Below, in pieces: positions 44,966 through 57,500 of a stretch of DNA of 64,000 nucleotides. Numbering within the stretch: the stretch's first letter is position 1; each line of letters opens with the position of its first letter. The notes beneath the pieces are model-generated. The model was not told the DNA's origin. It saw only the letters and a program-made list of their open reading frames with translations, and did no database searches. The stretch is taken from positions 248,001-312,000 of the forward strand of contig JAHQIW010007046.1 in assembly GCA_019055375.1 (NCBI GenBank). The letters run 5' to 3'. Made by a program: the position numbers and the translations under genes. This stretch comes from Parelaphostrongylus tenuis. Its lineage: Eukaryota > Nematoda > Chromadorea > Rhabditida > Metastrongylidae.

Positions 44966-46250
44966 TTCAGCGTGGTCTAAAGAAACACTTGAAGCGAAAT
45001 GAACAACATTACGGTTTGCGTAAGCATGAAAACTAGTGAAAACTAGTCATTCATCTGTGAGAATAACTCTCTCAGTGTTGCTGATTTGTTGTATTCAGTC
45101 CATTTGTTTACATATGATTGTTTACATAAACACACAGTCATACACCAAGACCACAGGAATACACACGCACACACGAATAAACATAAATACAACCTAGATA
45201 CGCAAATACAGATACACACGTTCACACATCATCTGACATTTATCTGTCTGCACTTACATTTTCTCAGCCTCATATTGTCAACTCTCTTTCTTAATATGAA
45301 CTTTCCGACCTTATGAGCTCAGATATCTTACTGGACCTTATTTCATCTGTTTTACCTCCCTGAATTTACCGCATAACGCATGAAGCCAGATGAACCAAAT
45401 TTTTCTGGTTGCGGAATATTCTGGAGAATTTCTCGACTCGTAACCTTGTTTCTAGTTAGTGATCACTCCACAGATTACAGTTAGTATGTATGCATCATAC
45501 ATTGGTGAACTGCAAGCCTTTCTTAATCACTCGGAATTTGAAATTTCGCAACGTATTCAACTACAAATTTTGCCACTCCTAATATGACATTGACTATGTA
45601 AAGGTTCTGTTTTTCAAATTTAGCGATTAGCCAAAGATGAACTGAACATATTATTTCGTTAAGTCCTGCATAGCAATAAGATCATTAGCAGACAGCAACA
45701 GGAAACTAATGTGTCACGTACTAATCATTTCACTAATTCCCGCTTTCAAGTTTTCTGACTAATCATTCGGCTCTTGCACGACCGCAGATTGCTATTTGTA
45801 CCACCTGCCGAGTACAAAATTTCTGGCTTTGAAAAATGCTCTAAGACCCTACAAACTTGCGTGGAATGTTATAAAAGCGGCTTAGAATATGAGCCATAAA
45901 ATGAGCTTTGATTTCCATCCAAGTCATGCTGAACTCATTGAGATCTTGTTTGAAGTACTTGACGTTACGCTACTAAGCTTTTCACTTAACTACAGTAGTT
46001 CTCCTACAAGCATTTGACCACTTTGTATGGAAATATATCAGTTAACTTTCTCAAACGATCATCCCGATAACAGATAGTCGTTCTGGACGTTATTAACCTC
46101 TAAGACTCTCATATTCGTCCAAAAACTTCTAAAATCATTTTTCGCCTAACGATACGCTAAAAGTTGCCTTTTATATTGAATCCAATAGAGCAAGTAAAAA
46201 CACAAACATCTGACATTTTTGCAAAGCACAATGGGCACTTTTCAAGGGAT
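44966..46250. other. Intergenic; CA-rich simple repeat at 45120-45235
   Basis: 45120-45235 is rich in acacac/cacacg words (aatacacacgcacacacgaa). The remainder is AT-rich with nothing recognised. Confidence 0.5.
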
Positions 46251-46254
46251 ATAC

Positions 46255-46535
46255 AAGGGATAGAGCTCTCGACGTTGGTCAGTCACTGAGGGATGCACCA
46301 CTTGAATTTTTTGCGTCGTTTGAGGTGATTGGATTCATATCTGGCCTTAACATTGACTTTCGGTAGTCTACTGATGTACCAAGACAGTGCTGTTAATCCT
46401 CCCAGGCAAGTCTGGTGCCAGTTTCATCGATACCGCAGGGATGCAAGGCTCGGTGGATCATGAGCACGAGGTCGAACCATAGACCTAAAGTGCGACTCAG
46501 AGCACCTCTAACCACTGCGCCTCATGCGCTCTTTT
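46255..46535 (-). repeat. SINE family A
   Basis: Minus orientation: agagctctcgacgttggtca, gtgattggattcatatctgg, aatcctcccaggcaagtctg and aaccactgcgcctcatgcgc (A-box complement) at its end. Confidence 0.75.
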
Positions 46536-46989
46536 GAGTGATATACAACACCGATAATAGAGCTCCGAAACTCCATTGATGAGAAAGTGGTAATATCTGG
46601 ATGTAAGTAACCGACATTACTTTCTGAACTCACGATAATGTCTCCTAACGCTTCCGTTATGACGCTAACGTCAGGAAGTCATTGTAATCAATTTGGCTCC
46701 AGATTTGAGGTGAAGAAACGAGCTCGTTGGGGCGCCTGTAAGTGTGCGAAAAATCTACTGAGGCAAATCTAGGATACCAGTTTGTCTAGTTGCTCCAGCC
46801 CAGAGTTCCTTCCACCTTAACAAATTCCACTTAGATCGATACACTACCGAAATACTCACCATTATCAAACACATCATAGAGACGGTGATGCAAAAGCATA
46901 CCATGCCACGCCACACGTCCCATAAAATCGCAAATGAAGAGCGACTGCGTTCTGATGATAACACCTGCATGAGAAGTGGCGGTTATAGG

Positions 46990-47235
46990 CCCCGTATAGG
47001 GACGCGCCGAATATATAGTTACATTGCCTAAAGAAGTCGTCTTTTTTATTTGATCCATATTCACAGTCTTTTTTTTCATCGTGCGGCCCAGCACTTATAG
47101 TACTCCGTTCGTTTTCCGTCTTCTTCATTAACGTCGAAGAAAACTGGTCGAGCATGTTTCCCTGCAATCCTGGAGGATAGCCAGGCTGGGGCGTTCCGTG
47201 CGGTGTTTGTTATTGATTGCCGGAGTGCGTAGGAG
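46990..47235 (-). repeat. SINE family B, diverged
   Basis: Minus orientation: ttccgtcttcttcattaacg, tcgaagaaaactggtcgagc, atcctggaggatagccaggc and ttgattgccggagtg. Confidence 0.6.
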
Positions 47236-47479
47236 GGTGGTGATCAGCCCGCCCCCGCTCCGTGTTGTGCATCATAAACACTTGCCCTCGGCTCTTCCAT
47301 GTAGCCCGGCGGGCGTGGAATGGCCATTCACGCAGATCAAGACGGAGAAGCAGCTGAGGTGTAAGGAATCTCCATGAAAAAGTTCGAAATTCGATGATTT
47401 CCGGTGTTCTAAGCGAATAAAGACGAGTAGAATGAGCTCCCGCTGGGTCCAGGTTGCATGAGAAGATAGGAGCTTCACG

Positions 47480-47745
47480 AGTGATCAATCCTTAAGGGGA
47501 GCGCCTTGCACAAGACTTCATCATGCATCGCTGGAGATGACTGGAAGCATAGTTAGCCTAAAACGACTTACGGTGAACTACCTGAATATCAAGTGAGTGT
47601 TGATATCTTCCTAGAGAACTCTGGTACTAATTCGCAGACTCCGGAAGGGCGGAGGACTTGATGAGCCCTCGACGCGAGATCCGAGATCGAGCCATTGACC
47701 GCGTGTGTGTCGCATAGCCCTTTAACCATTACGCCGCACGCGCTT
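47480..47745 (-). repeat. SINE family A, diverged
   Basis: Minus orientation: gtgatcaatccttaagggga, cagactccggaagggcggag, cgagatcgagccattgaccg and aaccattacgccgcacgcgc. Confidence 0.65.
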
Positions 47746-47874
47746 CCCACCTCCGGTAAGATTAACTCATTCCCAGAATTCTCCGATACCACTGCTTTCA
47801 CCTTGGTCCGATGCGAGGCCCTTTCCAGCATATCGTCGGTCACGAGTCAGCGACAACTCGTCCACAGTCGGATG

Positions 47875-47965
47875 AGTCCTTCTCTTTTCCCTATCTTTTT
47901 CTGTTTCCTCCTTCCTCCTCTCTTTTCTCTTCCTTGTCTTTTTTCTTTTTTTTTTTGTTCATTTG
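47875..47965 (+). repeat. Polypyrimidine tract
   Basis: About 90 bases nearly all C/T (ctcttttccctatctttttc, tcctccttcctcctctcttt). A similar tract follows at 48355-48500. Open frames across them are low-complexity Phe/Ser/Leu and are not genes. Confidence 0.75.
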
Positions 47966-48354
47966 TACTAGTTTTTTATTAGTTGTCGCTTTTGGCACTG
48001 TTCCAAGGGATGGGACAGCTGGGTCCTGGTTTATTTGTCTCTTTGACACTGAAAATCGTCCACAATTCGTCCTTTATCCGGAAAATTTCTTCAGAAAATC
48101 GACCCTTCTTCGAAGGACATTGGCAAGACAAATCAATATCTAGCCCTTTTAGCTGATAAGACGGGTTTGTTAGATAACCCTCGTTTGCTTATCGTCTCGC
48201 CCTCTTTCGTTCCCGTCTGTGAAATCGATTGATCCGAGTCGATTTCTCAGGGTTTTCCCCTTGTTTTCGCGATACGGGTCTCGTTCTGATCGTGCCGTTT
48301 CCCAGTGGGAGTTATCGCGCTCCAATGAAACGACCCACCTCAGTCGGCTGCGCT

Positions 48355-48500
48355 CCATTATTTTTTTTCTCTCTTTTTTAATCTATTTTTTCTTTTATTT
48401 TTCAAATATTTCTTCTCTATTCCTCTTAATCTTTTCTACTAGTTGATTTTTCATGACTCCCCTATCATTTTCTTTTTCTCTCTTCTCTTTTCTTTCCTCA
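48355..48500 (+). repeat. Second polypyrimidine tract
   Basis: T/C-rich with ttttttttctctctttttta and ctttttctctcttctctttt. The segment between the two tracts (47966-48354) contains nothing I recognise. Confidence 0.65.
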
Positions 48501-48854
48501 AGAATCAATTTCACGTTATCAGCTTATCCGTGAAAAAATCCGGTCACCCGAGAATTGTCCAGAACACTTAAGGAGGAAGAGTAGATGGGCGGGACCGACA
48601 TCCAGTCTACATACTGCTCGTTTTCTTCTCAAATCAATAAGGAAATATTTTTTTATACAACTGATTGGTTGCGAAGAGAGAGGGAGTTGGGCAGGGGATC
48701 GAATCATCACATCGACCTTGCCTCCTCACGTACCACAGCACTAGCCACTGCGCTACACCCATTATCCATTATTATCACTGACATATATTGACTCACTAAG
48801 TTTTCGCATCACTTTGATCATTTTATTTAGCCCATATCACAGTTTTTTTTCTAC

Positions 48855-49100
48855 TGTGCGAATTCCAGTGCTTCTAGTAAATGAGTCGTCTCTTCGCTTG
48901 CTTGAGAGATGTCATCTTCTTTGCGAACGTCGTGGAATACTGGTTGAGCTCGTCTCATTGCAATCTCGAGGATAGCCAGGCTGGGGCGTTACGTGCGAAG
49001 TTCGTATTGAATGTTGGAAAGGGGGAGGGGGATATGAGGGATCGGCCCCGCGTCGAGCCGTATGCAGCATCACTAACCACTCGGCCATATCCTCAGCCCC
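48855..49100 (-). repeat. SINE family B
   Basis: Minus orientation: gaattccagtgcttctagta, cgtcgtggaatactggttga, caatctcgaggatagccagg and actaaccactcggccatatc (A-box complement). Confidence 0.7.
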
Positions 49101-49469
49101 CCAACCCGTCTCAGCTTCTCATTTTCAGTTGGCATATCACTAAATTTATCAACCTCGTGGTATTAACTCAATAATGAAAGAAACTAAGTGGTGGAACATC
49201 TATAATGATTACCGCCGATCACAGTCGCTCATCATAATCGATCAATATTCGATGGGATCAGTTGTAATAGGTAGGCTGACCAGGCAAGAGATTAGCCATA
49301 GAAGCCTTTGGTTTAGGGGCCTGGTACTTCAGAACTCAGTACTTTGGGCAGTGCCATCAAGTTTTTTTCTTTTCGCCAGTGCTCGTCGCGTTCGCAGTCT
49401 TTCTTGATGGGCCAAGGGACCAGGTTTTTATAATAGAAATTATTGAGTCGTTCCATATTAACCAGAAGT

Positions 49470-50150
49470 AAATAAAATTGCATGATTTTGGTCTCATTAG
49501 AATGCGCATTTTCTTGCGAACGTTTTGGTATACATTTGCCTAAACTTGTTTCAAGGTAGAGCTGTCGTGGAAACATATTCCACTTTGACTCATGCACGAA
49601 TTTATGTAGGGGAAATTGCTAGTGAGGCGGCGCGCAAGATTAACCCTCCGACGACCAGCGTTGGTATGTAGGCGGCGTCGCGCCGTCGCTTGCGCGGCAC
49701 TCTTAGTGGGTGGAGTCTGCGTTTCTGTGCTGCATGTCGTGCTGTCTGCGTCTGTCTTGCCATAAGATGCGCCGCCATTATGGTAGCTGAGTGATATTTG
49801 ACGTCGCGCGGCGTGGGTTGAAACATCCCACACGCTCCTCAAAGGGTTAATGGAGTTTCTTGTGAACGGCCCGAGCGGAACTGATCGTCCGGAATGTTCT
49901 TTCCAACTTTGAACTTCACAAACTATTTCCTATCCGTCCGTGTCATCGCCCTAGCTCCCTATTAATCTTGCGTGCCGCTTCACTAGCATTTTCTCCTACG
50001 CGCAATTTGTGCAGAACTAGCAGTCGAATTTCTTCCCACGAGAGCACATCGGAAAGCATCTATAGGCAAGTTTGGTACCAAAATATTCACAAGAAAACGC
50101 GCAGTTGAACGATACCAAAATCATTCAATTTTAGTTATTTCTAGCTAATA
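49470..50150. mobile_element. Inverted-repeat DNA element carrying a nested piggyBac-type MITE
   Basis: The left arm gcatgattttggtctcatta, gaatgcgcattttcttgcga and tttggtatacatttgcct is mirrored by ggcaagtttggtaccaaaat, aagaaaacgcgcagttgaac and gataccaaaatcattc. A half copy lies at 61430-61840. The 49644-49846 segment interrupts it. Confidence 0.7.
49644..49846. mobile_element. piggyBac-type MITE, TTAA-flanked, nested
   Basis: Flanked by TTAA at 49640-49643 and 49847-49850. The ends are CCCTCCGACGACC and GCTCCTCAAAGGG, so the inverted ends are CCCT(T/C).. type, as in piggyBac elements. The interior is GC-rich (ggcggcgtcgcgccgtcgct). It has no transposase. The second copy is at 54889-55037. 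Confidence 0.75.
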
Positions 50151-50349
50151 AATTTGGTGTTTACTGCTCAGTGCCAAAATTTTTGGAGCGACTACTATTT
50201 TTATCGATTCTAACAGGCTCTAAAACAACAGGAGGGAGAGATTTGCCGAAGCATCAACTGTGGAAAGAAGTTTTATTATAAAAAACGTCAGCTCTGTTGC
50301 TTTGGCTTATCAAGAAAACCCTGATGAGAATTTCTGAACAATACCGTGG

Positions 50350-50645
50350 TTGAGAGCGCATGTGGTGCAGTGTTAGTGGTGCTCTGCGTCGCACATGAGG
50401 TCAATGGTTCGATCTCGCGCTCATGGCTTATCGAGCCATCCATCCCTCCGGGGTCGGTAAATTGGTACCAAACAGGTCTCAGACTTTTCTGGGAGGATAA
50501 GCAGCACTGACTCGGTTCAGCGGGAGGCCACTGCGAGTCATTGTAAAGGCCAGATATGCATTCAATCACCTCAAACGAAGTTAAAAATCGAAGTCGAATA
50601 CATGGCGCATCCCTCAGGGATTGATCAAAGCCGAGAGCTTTTTTA
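50350..50645 (+). repeat. SINE family A, well preserved
   Basis: gagcgcatgtggtgcagtgt, cacatgaggtcaatggttcg, ccatccatccctccggggtc, ggtaaattggtaccaaacag and ttgatcaaagccgagagctt. Confidence 0.85.
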
Positions 50646-50802
50646 GAGCTTCAGCTGTGGTTGAGAGATAGTCGTCGGTCTCGAGAATTATTCGTCACTT
50701 TTGCTTTCTTTCACTGCTTTGGGAGATCTGTTCCAGAGACAGAGTTTCTTTTCCGATGAGATGGACGACTGATTGACTGAGATCCCCTTATTCCTATCTG
50801 AT

Positions 50803-51560
50803 ATGAATGTTGTGCCAAATGCCAAGACAAACGAGGAAAAAAATGGTGAGGCGGGCGATTCAGTCCAGGTTTTTCATGACGATGTTGTCGGAATATCGAG
50901 CCGAGTGAGTTGTACATCTCTTTTGATTGATATTGTTATTATTCAATTTTTTAAACTATTACTTCGTAATAAAGGCAATGCGGAATCAATCTCACGTTGA
51001 GCCGTGGTAAACCACGCAAGCCACTTGGCCCTCGACCCCCCATTAGGATTACTCGCCCAATAATGTTTTTAGTTGTAGTAAAACCTATAACTCTTCATAA
51101 TAATACTGTTATTATCGACTGTCATTTAGACCACGCCTAACCGGTTGAGTTCCGTAGACCCAAACTGGGAGTGTCTAACCTGCAAGGGCTCTGACCCCAG
51201 CGTGGAAAACGACTCTACCTACTCTGCCGCAGCTTAGGAGCGGCTCCACCTCGGCTTATCAGCACCCGTCCTTTAGGTAGAGGGTTTCTGGTTCGGTCTT
51301 TTTCCACAACTCTTTACTGTGAGTTTTTTGGTGTTATCTTTTTGCTTTCACTACAAAATGCCCAAATCACTGGCCACACCAAATCATACCATATATCAGT
51401 CTAAAACTCTTTCTATTTTGACTGCCACTTGCAGTGGTATGATGTTATAGTATACCCAATATGTGAGTGCTGTGCAATCACGTTTGCGTCAGCCGGGATT
51501 CGAACCCAGATCTCACTCTTTCCGATATATCATATAGTAACACCGTAACACAAACGACCA

Positions 51561-51593
<33 letters not shown>

Positions 51594-54500
51594 CATACAG
51601 ATATATGTGTATATATATATATCTACATAATTTATTTTCCACCATCTGTTATGTTATATGTAAATATATTGTGTTGTTATAAGTTACAGATTGTTGATTA
51701 AATAGTTTAGATTAAATTATTAACATTGCTCGCTTGTGTTCCGGAGTTACTATATGAGATATGGTGTGATTTAGTGTGCCAGTGATTCGGGCATTTTGTA
51801 GTGAAAAGAAAAAGATAACACTAGCAAACCAGAGTAAAGTGTTGTGGAGCGGACCGAACCAGCAACCTTCTTCCCGATGGACGGGTACCGAGTGGCAGAG
51901 AGGAGTGGGACAGGCAATGATTGTCACGATGAAGTCAGAGAGTCGCAGAGGAGGTGGAATTATTTCCACGCGGGGGCGGAGGAGGTGGACTTGTTCCCAC
52001 GCTGGGGGTGAGAGTTCTTGCTAGTTAGACACGCCCAGTTTGGGTCCTCGGAAGTTAACCGGTTAAGTGAGGTCTCCAGAACAGTCGGTAAAATAGGTAT
52101 TGCTTTATGAGTGTTGCCAATCTCCAAGCAATAGATTGTAAAGCACAGCATGTCTGGTGATCTTTCACTCGACGTGCATTGAAGCATGTTCGGAGCCGAG
52201 GCAAGCGCTACTGACGAGGCTTGACATCAGAGCCGAATCGTATGTCTAGCACTGGAGGTGCCGTAGCAGATCTTATGAAAGACGGAATAATTTATTAGAT
52301 TACAATCCTTTGATTTACTGCTTTCTGGCGGTGATATGATGTTGAAATATGCATTTAAGAAAGATTGAATGGTACGCTTAGGTCGAATTTTTGCGGACTA
52401 TGTTCAGAGCCATATCCAGTGTAGTCTCTCAGAATGTTCTTTGCCTTTCTGAGCCACTGCTCTGATAGTCGAGGTGAGCCGTAGGGAGTGTGGCTCTGGT
52501 GAAGGGTGAGACCACCGAAATAAGCCGCTAGCATATCAAACCCTCGCAAATGCTTAGAACACTTCATTTGTCTGTATTAAAAGTCTGTGGTTGCAGAGTT
52601 GAGCTGCGAGGACTTCTCTTCTTTCATAGTTCTGGGTATGTTTTCAGTGTTTTAAGTCTTTCTGGTTTCAGATTCCAGAGACCTTCGATTTCGGGACAGT
52701 TTCCGTGGAGTTGACATGTATCGCATCATCGTCGGCTTATATAATCCTGGGTTCTGGTTGTGGAACTCTATTCGTATACAACAGGAGGCTTGCCAAGTTC
52801 GCTCGACCGTAAGTGGTGGTTATGATGTCTTCTAAGTATGGTTTCTTAATATTTCCTCGAAAACTACCGATTCCATCGGCAAAGTCTTTAGTAAAAGTTA
52901 AGTTTAGATGTTAAGTACATGAAAAGTTGAGTTTAGATGAGTTTGAAGTTTAGTTTTCAGTAGGTTTTGGTAAGTTTTTTTTGTTGCCTCTCCTGTATCG
53001 GTCTCCCGCTTCGACCTTTTGTAAAGAACGCGTTCTCTTTTTTTTTGCTGGATTTTCAGTAGTCTTCAAATCCACGAGAATTCTAATGGTGTGCTTTATC
53101 TCTCAAAAAACCATTTCATAGCGTTTTGACATTAGAAGTAAATTATGTTTCACACTTGAGAATTTTTGCTGTACTAAGCTTTTCCATTAATATTTGGTAG
53201 TCATTCGATCGCTGAAATCTCGGCGATTTTAAATATATACTTGCTTTTTGAAAAACACATTTTAGTGTGCTGTAGCAGCCGAAGGAAGATTAGGTTTCGC
53301 ACTCGACGCGCGCTCTTTAACTCGGTATACGAATGAGATTTCGCGACATTGACACAAAGCGACTACGCTCTTTGAAAAATATAACGCTTATTTGCAAAAT
53401 CTAATCTTCTTTTGGCTGCTACAGTGTACCAAAAAGGTTTTTTTTAGACACCAAGTGTATGCCTGATAATCACTATTTGAGCCACGCATGTCATGGTTCA
53501 TCAATAATAGCTGATTTATAGAGCCCGATACACGGGTTTCGATCTTGCGATTTCGTCAGTCGTCAGTAAGATCGAAACACGTGTATCGGGCTCTAGAAGT
53601 CAGCCGTCATTGACTGACCACTAACATGCGTGGCTCAAATAGTGATTATCAGGCATACTGAAATTTGAGCAGTGTTTCTCAAGAAAACAGTCGAAACGGA
53701 AGGCCAAGTGTATCATTAAATCCCTGAGATTTTAATCTGTCGAATGTATACTGAATGTCTAGGAAAAAAGCTTTGTCCAGCTAGCAATGCTTCAGTGTGG
53801 AACAAAATTACTTTTACCATAACAACGCAATAAAAGGCCATTTCAAAAATGTACCATTGAAATTTCTGTTATTTACGCTGTCAAGTAGCTTTTAAATCCT
53901 TGAGCTCAAGCAGAAAAGGTGTTTTTCTTTCAAAAGGTCGAAAGAGGAGGCGGATAGCGGGAAAGTACCTTTTTTTGGATTTTGCAACTGTACGTTCTTG
54001 AAGTTTGGTGACTTTTTCTCTTAGCTCTGTGAAATCTCCATTCTAAACGATAGCCTGTTGAATCAGTTGAGTTCAGATTGCGCACCAACAGTTTCGAGGC
54101 AGTTACCTGTATTCATCATCTGCATCTCCTCGATGATTTCGTTGCCGTAGGGCATAATACTGGAACTCTGATAGTTATGCGCTTACCAAGTGGTCGAGAG
54201 GGAGCAAGCACATCGGTCAGCAGTCTTCTATCAAGTGGATATTTTCTTATTTTTATTTATTTTGCACGACTTGTCAGCACAGTTTGCTGTGCAGATCCGA
54301 GGACTTCATGGATTAGATTGTGTCGTCGGCCGTCATTCTTGACAAAGGTCCTTGGAACATCTCACGTGTTTCATAGACTACTGCTTGAGAATTCCTTTTC
54401 TTTACAAATGCCGTAGAATGCTGGTCGAGACCATTCTCCTTGAAATCTTATGGGCAGCCGAGTTATGTCGAACTTTGAGGCGTTCATTGGACTCATGGCA

Positions 54501-57500
54501 AAAGTGTTAGGGAAAGGATCCAATCAGCGCTTTGCTAGGTGGAATTTCCCGTTGTAATTCAGACATAGTCTATATTATTATGTTCTGAGTCACATAACTT
54601 GTTTTTTATGACCTTACACAGTTGTAAATTATCTCACGAATTATGCTCTCAATAGAGCCTGTAAGAGATTAGTATATCTCTTTCATAAATAATGGCTGAC
54701 GTCGGTGACTACGCCTTTTTCAAGGTCATAACGTTTTTTTACGTAACGTTATTCGTCTAAGTTTGTGGATTGCCTATAATATTAGTGAAAGGCTTTTGTA
54801 TTTATAAATGTAACTTTATTTATGAAGAATTGCCGTTTTGTCAGTTTTATCACTTTTTACAACTTGGGATATCTGCGTTTTTTCTTAACCCTTTGAGACG
54901 ACCACTGTTGATAGGCATGCGGCGTCGCGCTGTCTGCGCCTGCTTTCCCACAAGACGCGATCCCGCCATTGCAGTATCAAAGTGAAATTTGGCGTCGCGC
55001 GACTTTGTACGAAGCCTACCATATAGTCGCTAAAGGGTTAAATAAGGTGATGTTTTTGAATACAATAGATTTTCATTGACACTAGAAGCATCGTAAACCT
55101 TATAAGAATTATGACGCTAAATAAAAATGTATCTGGGGCGCTGAAGAAGAACAAGTCACCGAAACGACAGCCATTGATTATGTGGAGGGTCTACCAACCT
55201 CGCACAAAATTTATGTAAAAAAAAGTAACAGCTCCTGAGAGGATATTTCCCATTATTTAATTCACATACTAAGGCTCAGCAAAGATCAATCTTCCGATCT
55301 ATTACAGATGTTGATACAAATAGAATTTTTTATTTAACCGATCTAGCGGTAGTAAGCTTTTATAGATATACTTATATCTATATTATAGATATATTTATAG
55401 ATATTCAATGCACTACGCTGTAGCATAGAAAGAGTGACGTGCCAAATGGCGGCAATAGTGCAACGGGTTAGAGCACGCGCTCCCGGATGGAGTGGGAAGC
55501 AGGTTCGAGTCCCGCCTGACGCAAAAGTTTTGCACATCACTCTACATCACCTGTCACCTGTATCACCTGTCGTCCCGTTGATCGTCGAGTGACTCGAGCG
55601 GGTACCAGCAACCCTTCCATTTTTCCCTATCGCGTGCAAGAGAAGCCCAGTGGGTCCTCCTTGCTCTAGGAATTCGCTGAGCATCATATCTTTCTTCCAT
55701 CGCTTTCGTGAAGAAATCGGACCAACGGGTCAGTGGTCTTCCTTTAGAGCGCTTGACGTCCCGAGGAATCCATTCGGTAACGGCTCTCGTCCATCGGTTG
55801 TCGTTGAAGCGCATCACGTGTCCGGCCCACCTTCTTTTCGATATCCTGGCGTGTAGAACGGCGTCTCTGATTTTCGATCGTTGACGTAGGTCGGAAGTTC
55901 GGATCCTTTGTCTCATTTGCGAAATACGAGATACTCCTAGCATCGACCTTTCGACTGCGCATTCGATAACGGCAAGTGATCTTTCATCCTGCTTACGTAG
56001 CGACCAGGTTTCTGCTGCATACGTTAGGGCAGGGATAGGGATAATTATTCTACATCAGTGGAATGTAAATGCATTGAAGCGTTTAGTTTGTTATAAAGAA
56101 GAGAGAGAGCCGTGACATCTTGCTATTTTATAATCCTTTCCGCGTGCCACTGTGATCATAAAAGGCCAACATCGCCCACTTCGAGAAACCACGAAACTAA
56201 TTATCATTGCTTTTGTGCGATGGTGGTATATTCAGCAGGAACTCTTTTATTTAATCTTTTAAGCAGTGGTATGATCTTAACTCAATAAATCCAGCATTGT
56301 TACTATGAACACCGGGCGGGAATCGAACCCACGTCTCACCTTTTTCCAGGGCGCGTGCTCATCAGACTAAATTCTTGCCAGTTGTTTGTTGATAGATCGA
56401 TGCCTTGTATCGCAGATAGAGTGATAGCAGAGCAGGAGCCCCGGTAGTGCAGTAGGTTAGCACGCGTTTCCGGAAAGGGTTAGATACGCGTTAGATTCCC
56501 TGTTCGTGTTTGAAGTTTTGCATATTAGACAGCAGAGTTGGATGGTGTATTGGTCTCTGCTCCAGATAATTTTATTTCAGTTATCTCAATGTATTGACGA
56601 AAACAGCCATCGTCATTCGCCGATAATCAATTTGCAATGGAATTCTGATGCGAGCAAGGTAGTAGACGATTTGGCTCTTGACACTTTCTCTTCTTTTCTT
56701 TTTCTTTTCTAATGCTTTCATCTATTTAGGTGGTCTCTGCTGATTGTTATGGTACCGTGATATTATCTACTGTGATGTTTGACACGGTATGTGATTGTAC
56801 AAAGCCTCAGGAGATGGAAACTTTTGCTAATATTGTTTCCAAACAGTTGAAATTTTGCAAGAATTTATCATTTATCACTTTATTGCAGTCTTCTGAAGTT
56901 ACATTATAAATTTAAGGATGTTAAGTGACGTAAAAAACTTCCAACCCGACCACAGGCGGGAGTTAAACTTGCATTTCACTCATACCGGCCGCGCGTACTA
57001 CCACACACCACCGAGGCCACTGCTCTGCTACGCTCTCCGGGATGGCTGAAACGCGTGGATTTAACTCCTGCCTAAGGTCGAGAGTTTTGAAGTGAATATT
57101 TTATTTCTGTGCCTATAAATCATAGTGTTTTTGGAAAAAAATTCAATTTTTTTGTCGAAAACTACTGGTTTTCAGTGTGAATTCTACCACAGTTATCTGT
57201 TCGAGGGACAAAGTCCCGTGCTGGGGTTAGGATTCCTTGGAAAATCCATAGTTATTGATGATGGATTACAAATAGTTATGGTTGATGTCGAACCTCCGCA
57301 TGCGTCTCAAGTGGTCTGTGATAGAGGGAACAGGTGAGATCGCTCGTTTCCAGATATGTTTTGACTAAAACTATCTATATTTTTATAAGCGGCCGTATTA
57401 CAGCTTTCATATGCGTGAATACATATGGATATAGATATGCATGTAGACAGATTGAGTTATTATAATAGTCCCGTGCAAAAGGTGTAGGCGTTGACACACG

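Larger units (their letters stand above)
51137..52070. mobile_element. Fold-back element, intron 1 of the WD40 gene
   Basis: The left arm taaccggttgagttccgtag, acccaaactgggagtgtcta and ccagcgtggaaaac is mirrored by ttcccacgctgggggtgaga, tagacacgcccagtttgggt and gaagttaaccggttaag. The same arms bound 57885-58160. A SINE C piece and a TA repeat lie inside. Confidence 0.7.

Noticed and set aside
45120..45235. CRISPR-like or telomere-like repeat
   Set aside because: It is only irregular CA-rich simple sequence with no regular spacing.
47695..48446. Several Phe/Ser/Leu-rich open frames
   Set aside because: They arise from polypyrimidine tracts.
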